Source of the DNA: Bifiguratus adelaidae
Lineage: Eukaryota; Mucoromycota; Endogonomycetes; Endogonales
Assembly: GCA_002261195.1 (NCBI GenBank)
Contig: MVBO01000014.1
Location: forward strand, 1-64,000
Direction of reading: 5' to 3'
DNA: 64,000 nucleotides
The position numbers and the translations under genes were made by a program. The notes under the pieces were generated by a model that ran no database searches, was not told where the DNA came from, and saw only the letters and a program-made list of their open reading frames with translations. Below are positions 46,919 through 59,951 of the stretch, in pieces (the first letter of the stretch is position 1; the number at the start of each line of letters is the position of its first letter).

Positions 46919-49537
46919 TTAGGCCTCAAATTTGCGCGTCTTGCCCTCCTTCTTGGCCTTCTTCTTCTTGCGTTTCGTACTGTCAATCGCATCAAGCACG
47001 CCAACCAAATCCTCGGGCGTTTCGGCACTGACGGGCGCCTTGACGTCCACAGGAGCGACCGGTTCGATCGTTTGTGCGTGTTTGCGTTTCTTGCTAAAGA
47101 GCTTGTCGATATCGTCCATTGGCTTCTTGGACACCTCTTCGGACGCTTTGGGCTGGAGACCCAAGGCAGCAGCGGACGCTTGTTGATCCTGCGTCTAGAC
47201 ACCGGGGTGAGCAAGCGTGAATGGGCGTATGATGAGTAACTTACCTGACCGGGTACCACATCTTCAAGAATTTCCGCAAACATGGCTTTGCGTCGCTCCA
47301 CACCACGTTCCTTTTCTTCCCATTCGGCTCGTTTCTGTTTAAAGAGTTGAATATGACAATTGCGCATCACATGAGATCCAAAGACGTGGGAGGTCAGTTC
47401 ACGTTCGTTGAGGACCAGTTCGGCCGCAATCCGTTGTTTGGTGTCGATATCGGCGGCTCGGTAGCATTTCTCCACGATGCGCGATCCAAACTTGTCCATG
47501 GCCAGGGTATGGTATTGTCCAGAGAGATCCTTAAAGAGTCGTTTCTTGGCTTTGTAGGTCACGTTGGGTGAGAGGATGAAGGATTCAATGATGCGGGAGC
47601 CGATGGGATGGTAATAAAAGGGAGCCGTCATTTCGTCGCGTTGAGCAAGGAATGAAGAGACAAGCGGGGTATTGTGGTCAGCGGGTAACGAGAGGATAGC
47701 CTCGATCACGAGGGCTCCTTGAAGATGCAACTTGCGCATATCGAGCTTTTCTTCGGCACTCAACTGATCCCACTCTGCAAAAGATTGCATGCGCGAGAGG
47801 CAGTGGAAGAGTTGTTGACGTTGTTCATTGGTGGACACGCCGAAGCCTGCCATCAAGTATTTCATGACGTCGGCTTCCGAGTGTTTGACTTTAAGGCAAG
47901 CATCCACCATGGATCGTATCACACCCGCCTTTTTGTATTCTAGATCCCAAGATGTGAGGAGTTTGCACATCACACTTCAGCTGCAGCCTACTTACTGATG
48001 AAGTCGCCAACGCCAGGACCAAGTTCTTCAATGATCAGCTCGCATTGCTGCGGCGTACGGACATTCGCCACCAACTTTTGTACCACAAAGTTGGCCGTAG
48101 GATGAGCGCATAGCTTTAGCAGTTTGTTCCTAAAATACTTTTGATACATGGTGGTATAGAGGGGATTGGGAGCGACGTGAAGGATGGTTTCGAGAAGATG
48201 CGATCCAACGTTATGCCTCAAGAGTGTGTCAAACCAAGCGTCTCTATCTGCGTCGACCGTATTGGGATCTGGCAACATGTCAGCAACGTGTCGCGGCGGC
48301 ATACTAGGGCATGGCTCATACCTGCAGTCGCTAGATCCCATAGTATTCTATCCAAAAAGTCCAGTTTGACTTGTTCACCTCCAGCAACATCAGCGATCTC
48401 AAGTAACAGCTATAACAGTATCAATGGTTGCAAGGGAGGATCCCGGATATTGCGCATACCTGTAGCACTGGATTGGCAGAAGCGTGCACGCTAAGCGTCC
48501 GTACCTCTGTTTCTGACATGCCATCAGCCAATTGCCGAATAAAGGAATCTAGGATTTGCTTGAAAGCAGCAGGCGGCGCATACAACTGCTTCACTTGCAC
48601 CGGCTAGAAAGCAACAATAAACGTGAGTCAAATCGTGGCATGTGGGACAGCAACAAACTTACGACGGTACTCAGCTCTCCCTTTGCGCGGTATTTGGAGC
48701 TTTTTTTACTGCGTATACTCTTGCCCTCATTGCTCTCGACTTCCCGTCCAGCCAAGATCAAGATGAGGATACGGATAGGATGAGTCGCAAAGGTGTCGGA
48801 GAGTAAGGTAGCAATCTGGGGCTGTAGCTCGTTACACATGCTCACAAACAGTTCGGTCATCGTCAACAATTCGCCTTCATCCCCTTCGCCAGCGTTGTCT
48901 TCGCCTGCGGTAGGCTTCTGAGCGATCTGACCCTTTGTTTCCTTGTCAAGCACCGGAATGGCAAGTGAGAAGACCGTCTGGCACACATGCGATGCAAACC
49001 GATGTCTCAATAATTGTGAAAACCTAGTCGGCATCAGTAGACAGCTCAAATAAAACTCAGTACTTACTGTCCATTGAAACGATCAAAAAAGACGCGAAGC
49101 GCAAAGTCATTGACAAATGGCAACAGTTTCTCCAAGACCATGCTACCCTTGTGATCCGTAGCGAGAATCAATTCCTTGCCTTCCACTTCACTCAATACGT
49201 TCGTGATGAAAAGATTACGTTCTTCTACCGAATCCCAATCGGATGCATCAATCTTCGACTCCACGGTGGTAAAATATGATTGCAAGTCCGTGTCAAGGTA
49301 TCCATAAAAGACTTGAGAAGCGTCATAGTTGCGTGGTCGTTCTTCCTGGTGTGAATACTCGATCATGTCTTGTGATGTCTCGTTGTAGTCTTGCAAGGCT
49401 TCACCGGCTCCGTCCGGCATGCTCGAGTCCACAAGCTCAGCATGTCCTCCATTTTCTGTACCATTCCCATATTTTTCGTCCTTTACTTCCTCCTTGCTTG
49501 TCTTTTCCTTCTTCCAGCGTCTCTTTGTGCGTGGCAT
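46919..49537 (-). CDS. NOP9: Nop9, Pumilio-repeat nucleolar protein
   Basis: About 750 residues in seven or eight exons. A Lys-rich N-terminus (MPRTKRRWKKEKTSKEE) is followed by VFYGYLDTDLQSYFTTVESKI, the Nop9 family opening. Eleven or so Puf-like repeats follow (ATDHKGSMVLEKLLP, RHRFASHVCQTV, HNVGSHLLETIL, HPTANFVVQKLVANV, HPIGSRIIESFI, DKFGSRIVEKCY, HVFGSHVMRNC). The C-terminus is basic (KRKKKKAKKEGKTRKFEA). Nop9 binds 18S rRNA precursors near the 3' end and delays cleavage at site D (family knowledge). The start at 49537 is the first ATG; an upstream in-frame GTG was ignored. Confidence 0.93.
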
Positions 49538-49617
49538 CGTCAAACAACCGTCAGAGTGCACACCTCACGCAACTGTAAAAAATGTTGGGTGGCGCTCCAC
49601 TCATCAGCGAGTGGCGT

Positions 49618-49833
49618 TCAGTCCAACAGCTTGAGCAGAACGTAGACAAGTCGCCATAGCACAGAGACAATCCATAGAGCAATAACGGCAATGATGACCT
49701 TGCGGCTGTTTGGACTGGATACTAGGTAGTATCTGAATCTCTCCAAGGTTGAAGATGGGGTTATCTCGCTGGAACCAGTGTAAATGGTCGAGTTGCGAAT
49801 TCCAGACTTTCTGCCCGCTCGTCGGTAGGTCAT
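49618..49833 (-). CDS. Small tail-anchored membrane protein (71 residues)
   Basis: A complete ATG-to-stop frame with a basic polar N-half (MTYRRAGRKSGIRNSTIY) and one C-terminal membrane span (KVIIAVIALWIVSVLWRLVYVLL) before LKLLD. The layout is that of a tail-anchored protein. It sits in tandem between ARV1 and NOP9 with gaps of 93 and 80 bp, as expected for a real gene in this compact region. No family was recognised. It could alternatively be the last exon of a larger gene, though no upstream exon was seen. Confidence 0.5.
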   Translation of the reverse strand: MTYRRAGRKSGIRNSTIYTGSSEITPSSTLERFRYYLVSSPNSRKVIIAVIALWIVSVLWRLVYVLLKLLD

Positions 49834-49926
49834 GTGTCGCCAAGGGATAGAAAAAGTACAAGTCCAAAGGAAAAAGGGAAGTTGAAGTAAAGTAAAGAGA
49901 TACTCTATGTTACAGGGAATACACAG

Positions 49927-50957
49927 TTACAAGCCAACCAGAAGCGAAGTAAGGTCCTTATTTCCGGTTGCTTTCAAAAAGATGAATTCACAGGCGATCT
50001 TGACAGCGAGGGAGATGGATAGGAGTGTATAGGTCTTGAGGTATGATGTGCGTAGAAAGGCTGCCAACGCTTCTGCGTTGCTTGTCAAGACCACGAGGCT
50101 GATCAGCCATGCATAGGATTGTTCATTGTAATCCCAAATCACCATGAGGATAGGCAGCATTTTGCCAAAGGAAGATATGATGAGAGCTGTGGTGACTTGA
50201 GGGTAGCTAGGTGGGTATGTAAGCAGCGGTGGACTGAGTGAGCGAAATCCATGAATGTACCTGATGGAGGTTGGATGGGATGAAACGGCCGTGGATGGCG
50301 CTGGGTGTTTGTCCTCGCCCCTTCCGGTCCTTGGATCCACAAACCAGTAAACAGCCCATCGTACAGCCACTTGAAAGACGGTAAACTCGTAGGCGCAAAA
50401 GAGGAGAATGTAAAGGTATTGATACACGATCGATTGCGTGAGGAATACGGATTGTTGCTGTGCAATCGCATTGCTCTCCAGTCGATACCATTTGATGTCT
50501 TTGAATGCATTGAGTCGACCGCCCATTTGGCAGATCAGTCTTTAGTCACTTACAGACTTCAAATAAGACGAGTAGTACCGCCAGTTTCTTGATATTGGGC
50601 TATGATGATGCCATGAATACCTCAAATGCTGCCTTGTCATCCATAAACCACCGCCTACTCACATGAATGTCCCAGGTTCGCGTTCCTCCACCTATACCTT
50701 CAGGACGATTACACAGCAGGTGTCGATAAACTTGCGGCTTGTGCAAGAGCATGTCCACAAAGATAATGATAAAGTCGTGTTCCACATATTTGTCTGCCGT
50801 ACTTTTGCACGTTTTCTAGGCACAACAGCACGTCAATGGTCACTCTTACAAGCTCTCCTCACTCTCTACTTACACAGTGCGTCAAGCGTATGTTGCCAGG
50901 AGAGTACTCTGTAAAGAGATTGCTCACATGCGCTCCACATTCGACGCACGTTGGCAT
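49927..50957 (-). CDS. ARV1: Arv1, ER lipid-homeostasis protein
   Basis: Five exons, about 260 residues. Exon 1 gives MPTCVECGAHVSNLFTEYSPGNIRLTHC. Exon 2 continues KTCKSTADKYVEHDFIIIFVDMLLHKPQVYRHLLCNR, completing the Arv1 zinc motif (CxxC and CxxC) and homology domain. Four or so membrane spans follow. Arv1 acts in the ER in sterol traffic and GPI-anchor precursor movement; GUP1, which remodels GPI anchors, is encoded 20 kb away. One intron (54 nt, near 50200-50260) is a multiple of three and would be read through if kept. The start lies 78 bp from the divergent YPT6 start. Confidence 0.92.
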
Positions 50958-51035
50958 TCAACCCAAGCTAGTAAGATCACGTGTTTTAGGTCTCTTTGCT
51001 TCTCTTTGCTTCGTTTCGTCTCACTTGCTCTCTGG

Positions 51036-51940
<905 letters not shown>

Positions 51941-52168
51941 GAGCGGCGTGCAGTATCCGCGTCCTTGTCATTCTCAAAATTACCTTCTCCAATCCTTTTC
52001 CCTTTCATTGCAATCATGACGCACAAGGAACCGACGTCTTTATGAGGTTCGCCGCTGTAGTCATTTACACCATCTATACAGTTGTTTTTGTTGTGATTGT
52101 TGCAAGCGACAATGCGGCCGTGTACGATATTAGTTTTTCAAATGTAATGGAAGCCGTGTGCAGGGATC

Positions 52169-53300
52169 CTATGCGAGGAACACCATTACGCCTAGGAAAA
52201 GTAGCGTCCAGGCCACCAACCTTATCTCCACATGGTGTCCTGTACTGGTATCGATCACACGGACCCATGGTGTCGATGACGCCGTGACCGTGGGCATACC
52301 GGCCCACGTTTTACTCGTATATGGTACCTCGTTCATCTGGGCCCATACTTCAAACACACTGCCGTTCTGGTAAAAGTCCACGGCCATAAAGGTTGGTACC
52401 CGGCCAAACGTATGGTTGCAAAGGGTCGCTTGATATCCCAATGTCCCATTTTGTTGATCCTTTCCGTTGGTAAAGGTTGCTTTGCCTGATTGTGGTATGT
52501 CGATGGATTTGTTGGATAGCGAAGGTAAAGCGGAGGATAGGAAATGGTTCATGAGGTAGAAACTGCCTGCTGCTGCCTTTCCTTTGGGACGATCGACGGT
52601 GCAGGTGAAGGCGTTGGCGTTGGTGGTATCAAATGGTGTCTCAAAGACGTAGGAAAATTCGGGCATGTACCTGAGAGAACTTGAATACAATAGCATGTCT
52701 TTTTGATATCGGCACTCACCATGTGTTGGTGTAATTGCCATTGATGACAACGTTATCCGTAAAGGTGACTACTCGTTTCCCCATGGCTGCCATCTGCAAC
52801 AAAGTCGGCCATGTTGTGTTGGGCGGTTGATAATACGAAAGGTTAGCAAGTCCGGCTTGTTGATACAAGGCCTCAAAATCACTTGGATCAAACGCATCAA
52901 AGTTCTCCCAAAAGATGGTAACAACCTCATAGGGGTTATTGTCGAGAAACGTACGTATCTTTTTGAGGTTGTCTACGGCTGTGCCTCCGTCTTGGATGAA
53001 ACAGGACGTATGACAGAGTTCAATGGTGTGTTTGTCGGGTGGATTGAGCGGATGATGAGCATCGATCAAGAACCCTCTTATGCCGTCTTGCAATTGAGAT
53101 GCGATATCGGTGTATTGGTTGGCTGCAATGTTTTTCCCAAACGCATAGGAATTATGAGTCGCTACGTTGCAAACGGCATCATATTTTCGGTTACATAGGT
53201 CCGGATGACCGTTGCAGGATTGTGCAAGTGTTGCAGTGATCGGTGCTAGCAAAAGGGTAGCAAATGAGAGCGTACTGTGAACCGACATTTGTGCGTTCAT
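52169..53300 (-). CDS. GPI-anchored PLC-like phosphodiesterase
   Basis: Two exons, about 360 residues. A signal peptide (TLSFATLLLAPITATLAQS) leads into CNGHPDLCNRKYDAVCNVATHNSYAFGKN, which carries the catalytic His pattern of fungal PLC-like phosphodiesterases. GIRGFLIDAHHP and LCHTSCFIQDGGTAVDNLKKIRTFLDNNPYEVVTIFWEN follow, marking the PI-PLC X-type TIM barrel. The C-terminus ends in a hydrophobic stretch (IRLVAWTLLFLGVMVFLA) as for GPI attachment. Activity on GPI or phosphatidylinositol is plausible but unproven for the family. The GTGAGT intron near 52719 splits a Trp codon. It converges with YPT6. Confidence 0.87.
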
Positions 53301-53819
53301 CGTCTATGTCCTCCCCGTAGACATCATTGTAAAGGTGAGTACTTGCGGAGGAACACCCAAATTCCCATTGTTCTGCTCAATATTGTTTTGCTGTTGTTTG
53401 TTCGGCTCAAATCGAAAGGCGGCCGAAATTTCTGTGGGGTGAAGAGAAGAGATGTGCTGTGGTCCTTTCGTGGTAAAGAGACCTGGTGCGTGCACAATCT
53501 TGTCTGCTGCTCTATCACTGCCTTTCTATCCTACTGTCTGCACCCACGTTGAAATTCTGTCATGAAAAGGGGTTAGTCTAATGCAAGAGCTGTGCCTTGC
53601 TGCAGGATCTGTGCGTTGGCTCTCCCTGCTGACGCAAAGTAATCTGATTCAGGGTGCGATGAGTGCTTCTGTGTAATGATGACATCCATCGCTATTAGAG
53701 TCCGTACATCTAGCACTTGCCTAAACAATGGGTCCCTATGATTTCCTTTCACCAGACTGTAATGTACAATTGGCTGCTATACTCATGTACATCTAGTCAA
53801 ATGGAGTTGTACAGCTACT
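53301..53819. other. Intergenic, PLC-like promoter and helicase 3' side
   Basis: 519 bp between two minus-strand genes. Only short overlapping frames are present; none has recognisable content and no repeat was noticed. Confidence 0.45.
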
Positions 53820-56800
53820 CTATAAACCCTGGGTATCAACATCCACCACAGCGTCTCTTTCTAATGCCCACTGTTCGAGCAACCCAACAAAACCCCATCC
53901 TTCTAAGGTACTCTGTTTTTCAAGCGTTGCCTTCCTCCACCAGCTGCCGCCAACATCATCGTTGGCAATTTCCGACCGATCTCCTCCGCCCATAGATCCA
54001 GCCAGAGTAAGGACGATTACCTTGCTTCTAGCCCGACTGACTGCAACATTCCAGCGGCGAAAGTCCATCAAGAAATCCAATTCCGAGGTTGGTATTGAAC
54101 CTGCATGGATTTCTTTGACAACACCCGCGAAGCAAGCAATGACCATGTTGCATTCTTGACCTTGTAATTTTTCCACGGTGTCCACTAGGACGTTGTCTGA
54201 TAGCTCCGGTGGCAGTTTGGCTAGAATAGCCCATCTTTGAAAGTGATGAGGAGTGACCACAAAGACGGGTGGCGTGCGTGAAGTGATTGCGGATGGATGT
54301 AAAGGCACATCGCTTCTGTGCTCGAGATACGCCTCGACCAACTCGGCCACTAGGTTCGATTCCGCAGTCAGCGGATCAATGTTGCTTCTTGACTCCGACC
54401 AACTTTGCTTGCAATGTATTCTGACAACGGCGATGGATCGGCCTGGATCTAGCGCTCTTTGGATATAGTCCTTGCTTGTTGGGACGGCTTCATTGTAATC
54501 CAACAAGAGATTGGGGTATCGGGCAATGTACTCGTCTCCGTATATCTGTTGATAGAACGCATTGATCTCCTCATTCTAGTAAGGGATTGCATAAGTAATC
54601 AATGCCAGCTTCTTGCATCTGAACCTACCATTCTCCAGTTGTCTTTCATTTGAATGGTGCAAGGGCCCAAATCTCGCAACTTGGTATCAGGAAGAACGAA
54701 ATTACTTTCGCCAACAGCATGGCCGCTGCTTGTGCGCATCAACGACTGTTGAATTGATCCAAAAAGTAGTGGTTGCCGTGAATCTGATGGCAAAAGATAA
54801 CTGTACTGCAAAATGGGACCGAGTTGCTTAACAGATACCTATCAGAAAATCGTGCATGCAATAGCATTTGATATATACCAAGTGATCGCCGGCAACAATC
54901 AAACGAGCATCCTTGCTCATCGCTGCCATAAAAACGATGGCATCCGCAGACAATAACTTTATGGCAACGTTTTAGCGGACCCTGTGCAAACGTATCGTCA
55001 ATGCAACTAACCTGACTGCCTTCATCAATGATACCGACATCAGCTCCTTTCCAACCAAGCCAATGCTTTTGCACCTTCTGCCAATCCCACACCGTCCCGC
55101 CAATGACCACGACGGAGATGCCTTTAGCAAACAGTTTTTCAACTCGCTTCTGCAACTGGATCGCTTTGCAGGTCACAGCTGTCGGTGAGAGTCCGTCTTC
55201 GCATCCAGCTTCGGCCTTTTTGGTTTCCCGCACCATCTCCAAGACCTTGTAATCGCTGCATACCTGACTCGCTTGTCGATTGATTATTTGGCGCAACAGA
55301 TGATGAATGGCTGAACGTGTGTAAGCCGTAACCGCAATGATGACTGGCTCAGCCCTTTGCACCTCCGCTTGCGCGATGTTGCGAGCATACCAGTCGACGA
55401 ACACGGATAGAAACCTTGTTTTACCGGATCCCTACGAAAGCGGTCATCAATTCCAACCATTCTACAGCCCGATATATATACGCACTGGAGGACCCCAGAT
55501 GATTTGCAATTTGCGGGAGAGAATAGCGCTAATCAACCGACGATCGTTTGCAGTGATTTCAAACTCCAGCTGTAGCTTCCTCGCAATGCCTTCCATATGT
55601 GTTAGGGCCTGCTGATCTTGCGACCATTGATTTGGATTTCGTAACATGTCCTAAGCATAAAGATCAATGACAATATCAGGTGTAAAACCCGTTATTCGTG
55701 CTTACCAAGATCCAGTCGTGATCCGAGCTTACTTCCATATTCTCGATCGTAGCGACTACCTTTTGAGTATTGAAGTCCATGTAGCGTTTAAACATACGAA
55801 AGCGGTCTCCTTCCTCTATTGCTCCAAAAGGCTTGAAGTAGCCTCGAATAAGCACGCAACAATCGGCTATGGAAGCTTCGTGAATCGTGAAAAGCGGCAA
55901 GCTCGCACGTTTTGGCGGAGTAGTGGTTCGGTAGTAGTGATCTGGAAACCGCAGAGCCGATGCAAGGCCCTTTGGAACAACTATTGAGCAAATGCCTCCC
56001 AATGAAAGCTACGGAAACCTTACCTCAATGTCATCACGCACCAGGAGCCATTGACCCGAGATATTGCCAGATAGCGCGTCCAACTTCCGTACGGTCTCCG
56101 AACCGCCCACCGCTTGAAAATCGGCTACCAGCTTGTCTCGTATCTTTTGCCATCGCCGAAAAATGAGAGACAAGCCTCTATCTGGCTCTTCAACGGGCCC
56201 AATCTGTTTGGCGAAGCGTGAGGTGGAGATTATCTTTTGGAGTGCAATGAATCGTGAGGCACGAATATTCTTGCAGGATCCTATACCCTCAAGTTCCTTG
56301 AATAAGACGAGCTGTGATAGCAACGGCTTGCGGTACTGGCATAAAGGCACCAATCGAAAAGTGGTTGTTTCCAGTGGGAAGAACGTCTTTGCTTCAGGGC
56401 ATTGCTGATCCAAAACATGTCGGAAAGATTGCAAGAGCGCGTGAAGAGCTTCAATGCGCTGCTCAATTTTGTACCCAAAACCGCGGTTATCATGTAGGTA
56501 GTCGGCGTAAAGTGAGCCCACATCCAGATTCAAGAAGCTGACTTGGTCCAAGGGTACTCGTCTGGTAGTCTGAGTGATTGTTAGGTAGGGGAGCACCAGC
56601 CATTCAATGAAGTCACTCCACTGATAGAAGCCAGCTGCACCAAGGGCAATATTCTCTTCTAGAAGCGTCTCGAGCACGACAATACATGGAGATGCTTGAA
56701 TGGCTAAATCTTGCTCCTGAGTGACATGTGATCCGTTCTCTTCGAGAATTGGAGCTCTGCCATCATTCGCTATCGCCGTCCATCCACAATCAAACAATGT

Positions 56801-58314
56801 CACCACGCACTGGAAGAGTTTAACGAGTTGCAGATTGTTTTCTTCGGCTTGAAGTGTAAGTGAGGAAGCAAGAAGAAATTTCAATAGGAGCGACTTCTCC
56901 TGCTCAGAGTACATGTAGACGGTCAATTTCGCACCTTCGTCATGGCATCGCTGAAGCACATGATGAATTTTTTCCACGAATCGCATCTTCAACGAGGTTG
57001 AATCCGCAAAGTGAGCATTGTTCGCGGTCGGCGAATCTTTGGGGTCCTTCGAAATGTACTGATAGTCTTCAAAAATCCACTGTTGAGACACATTGGCAAA
57101 CAGCTGTATGCCATATCCAAAGATATCATCGTTGAGAGGACTCCACAAGATCGCAATGATCAAATCGTGGGTGGTACCCAAGGTATATTTTCCACTGGCC
57201 AGGCCCACGAATCGTGGTGTTCGTGACTCGTATGCTAATTGATATTGCGTCAATCGGTCTCCAGATACTAGAGACGGCATAAAGGTCTGATAACCCACAG
57301 GTTGTAGCGTGACAGGCTTGTCAGGGGGCGAGAGATCGAGGCCGTGCAAATGTGCGATGATATCTTCGATATCCGCGGTTGACTCTTCAGCGGGTGGAGG
57401 TGCAGAGCCTGATCGCTCAGCATGGTCATCCACACGAACATAGACATCCCTCCAAAAATCAATCTCTTCCTTTTGTCTCAACATCCTTGCGTCGCCTTCT
57501 TTGAGATAGGGAATGGCTCCATGACCAGCCGATTTCGTCCGCAACACATCATTCCGACATTTGTCAGTGTAGGCGCATCCCTTGCATTTCGCATTGAGTA
57601 CCCATTCTGGCTCAAGCTTGTCGAGCACATAGGGTATGAATCGAGACAAGAAATGCTCGACACGCGGCACCCATAGATCAAATCGAAATGTCACCGGCTC
57701 GTCCTCGCCCGGTAGCAAAATGCCGCCGACATCTTTGATTCGCAAATTTCGAACGTCGCGAGTGGTTTCTTTCAAGAGCATAAAGTAGAGCGTCACTTGG
57801 ATCTAACATGTCTTCAGAGAAAGCCCGAAATCGCCAATTAACTCACGTAATGCGACACTTTGGCATGCGCAGAAGACTTTGCGTCGATGATGAAGACTTC
57901 TAATGACGCATCTGACGACGCAGGAGACCCTGAAGTAGCCTGTTCAAAGACTAGAAAGTCCGGTATAAAGTCCCGAAACAGATAACGACCTTGGATTTGA
58001 AATTTGTCATAGAACGTCTCTGGGACAGTAAAGCGGAGTTGAGACAGTGTCTGACCAGCTTTTGTTCTACGCAAGGTGGCTAAAGCGTCTCCGGTGCCAA
58101 CATGAGAGCAGTCGATAACGTGCGGAAGCTTTTGCGTAAGCTTCTGTTCGAAATCGAGACCACGGTCCTTCTGGTGCTGAACGAACACATTCGGTTCCTG
58201 TTTAGCTGCACGCTCATTCCTGGCCGTCAGTTGGACTAGCTTTTGACAGTCAAACGAGTAGATATGTGCAAGTGTCGATACCGCGAAACGCGGAACAGCG
58301 TCATTCTTGCTCAT
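53820..58314 (-). CDS. Fe-S RecB-type nuclease / RNase H-like / SF1 helicase fusion (TM0106-like)
   Basis: About 1330 residues in ten or so exons. The N-terminal part is a PD-(D/E)XK nuclease of the Cas4/Dna2/AddB type: an early Cys (SFDCQKLVQL), IPDFLVFE, FIIDAKSS and YIQVTLYFMLL. A three-Cys cluster follows (CKGCAYTDKC), which with the first Cys should hold a 4Fe-4S centre. The middle (to about 56500) resembles the RNase H-like module of bacterial TM0106/YprB proteins (VYMYSEQEKSLLLKFL). The C-terminal third is a UPF1-like SF1 helicase: Walker A GPPGSGKT (split by an intron), Walker B GIIDEGSQ, GDHLQLGPI, DTVEKLQGQE and NVAVSRARSKVIVL. A DNA or RNA processing role is likely; the biological role is unknown. 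ARB1 lies directly upstream on the same strand. Confidence 0.88.
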
Positions 58315-58509
58315 AGCCCTGACTGCATGCTGGACGAGTTTGAGGAAAGAGTGAAATTTGGCTCATACCATTGTTCCATTGTATGCATATTACAATAACT
58401 TTATGTTGGATTAGGTACAAGTACTCGAGCTAGTGGGTATGTTGAGTCTGCTAGAAAGTCGTGTTGATGCGAGATCGATATGCATTGCGGGACAGGTTGT
58501 ATACAATTG

Positions 58510-59951
58510 TTACTCCTCGTCAAACTCTTCAAACTCTTCATCTTCGTAAAAGGATGGCAGAACTTGGGTGATCCGATCCATGTACCAGAACCCAGTGCTA
58601 AGTTTGCGCAGCGTGAGATTGAGCACCATGCCTTCGTACATGTCTTGGCGTATATAGGGCTCTATCAGTACGTCATAGTTTGGTGACGTGTCCTTTTGCC
58701 ATTGTTTCAACTTAAGCTGGATCATGGATGGCGCCTTTGGAACAGTATCTGCGTTCTCAAGGTTGATGGGTTCAGGGGGGTCGAACCCTGCGACTCGAAA
58801 GGTGGCTGCCTCGATGCTTTCTATGCAGCCCATGTTCTCTTCGGGGACGTATGGCTTGACAGTGTCCTTTGCTTCTTCCTCTGACATGCCCACAAATGCG
58901 GCAACAGAGAAGGCCGAATTGGTGTCACTCTCCCCTAGCCAGCTTGGATTGATGTCCAAGAGTCCGTGAAGATCACCGCCGTACAAGAGACTGCACGCTT
59001 TGTTGAATTTTCCTGGTAAGCGATACGCTGTCTTTTTGCAGGCCGGAAGTTCCATCTGAGCTCGCTCTGCTACAGCCATCGCCTTCCTTATGTCTTGTTC
59101 GTATTCAGGTGCAACGTGGCGAATGATGAGATAGCGCAAGAATCCCTTGATGATCTTTGGAGCTTGCTCAAATTGCTCCAAGCTGATGAATTTGGATTCT
59201 AAAAAGAAGCGGTTGCCCAACCACAGACGAGCAACTTCCTCAAACGAGATGTATCGATCTTCGTCCTCAGCCTCGAGATCGTCGACGCGCACGTTCCCGG
59301 CTTGTGCTGCTTCCAAATCTTCGTCACCAACATCACCATGATCAGCCGCGGTCGTTCGCCCTTGGAACGCTTTTTGTCCAACGTCAATGCCTCCAAATCG
59401 CAAATAGTCGTCAAAGATGTACTTTTGACTTGCAGTGAACTTGTGATTCTTGCGATAACGATTGATAGCAAACTCGACACGTTCAGCAAGCGGACGCGTC
59501 CTGTAATTCACAACGAATGGATGAGTATGCATACTCTACGCGTATGAGCGAGATCTTACAAGGCATAAGTAGCCTCCTCATCAGATGGCTCCTCATTGAG
59601 CTCCAGCTTTTCGAGCGCCAGGTCACTGCCTACGTCTGGAAGATGTGCGGTTTTGCTCTTCTTCTTCTTTTTCTTCTTCTTCTTTGGTGCCTCAGGTATC
59701 TCTCCTTCAGGAAGGGTTTCTGTATCTTTGGATGCTTCTATATCTGATGGAGTGGCCTCTTGATTTGCTTTGAGCTCTTCAACCTTGTTCTCGACGCCGT
59801 CACTCTGAAGCCCTTTGTCTGTTGCAACCTCGACATTGCTGGGGTTCTCGCTGGAAAGGAAGCAAGAAAACGTGAGTCTCGAGTTCTCAAGCCGAACAAC
59901 ATGAGTCAACTGCCCGTATACCCACCTAGACCCCTCGACCCCACCATTCAT
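58510..59951 (-). CDS. ARB1: Arb1-like subunit of the Argonaute siRNA chaperone (ARC) complex
   Basis: Three exons, about 437 residues. The first exon (MNGGVEGS) is followed by an in-frame 76-nt intron ending TTTCCAG. A charged region with a run of nine Lys precedes the conserved domain: KFTASQKYIFDDYLRFGGIDVG, FLESKFISLEQFEQAPKIIKGFLRYLIIRHVAPEY, NPSWLGE. The C-terminus is very acidic. This matches my memory of the Arb1 family. In S. pombe, Arb1 binds Ago1 with Arb2, holds duplex siRNA and is needed for heterochromatin. The role here is inferred; the assignment rests on recalled motifs. Confidence 0.75.

Noticed and set aside
58777-58794. tRNA-like B box (GGGTTCGACCCC on the minus strand)
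   Set aside because: It lies inside the ARB1 coding sequence (VAGFDPPEP) and no acceptor stem or A box surrounds it.
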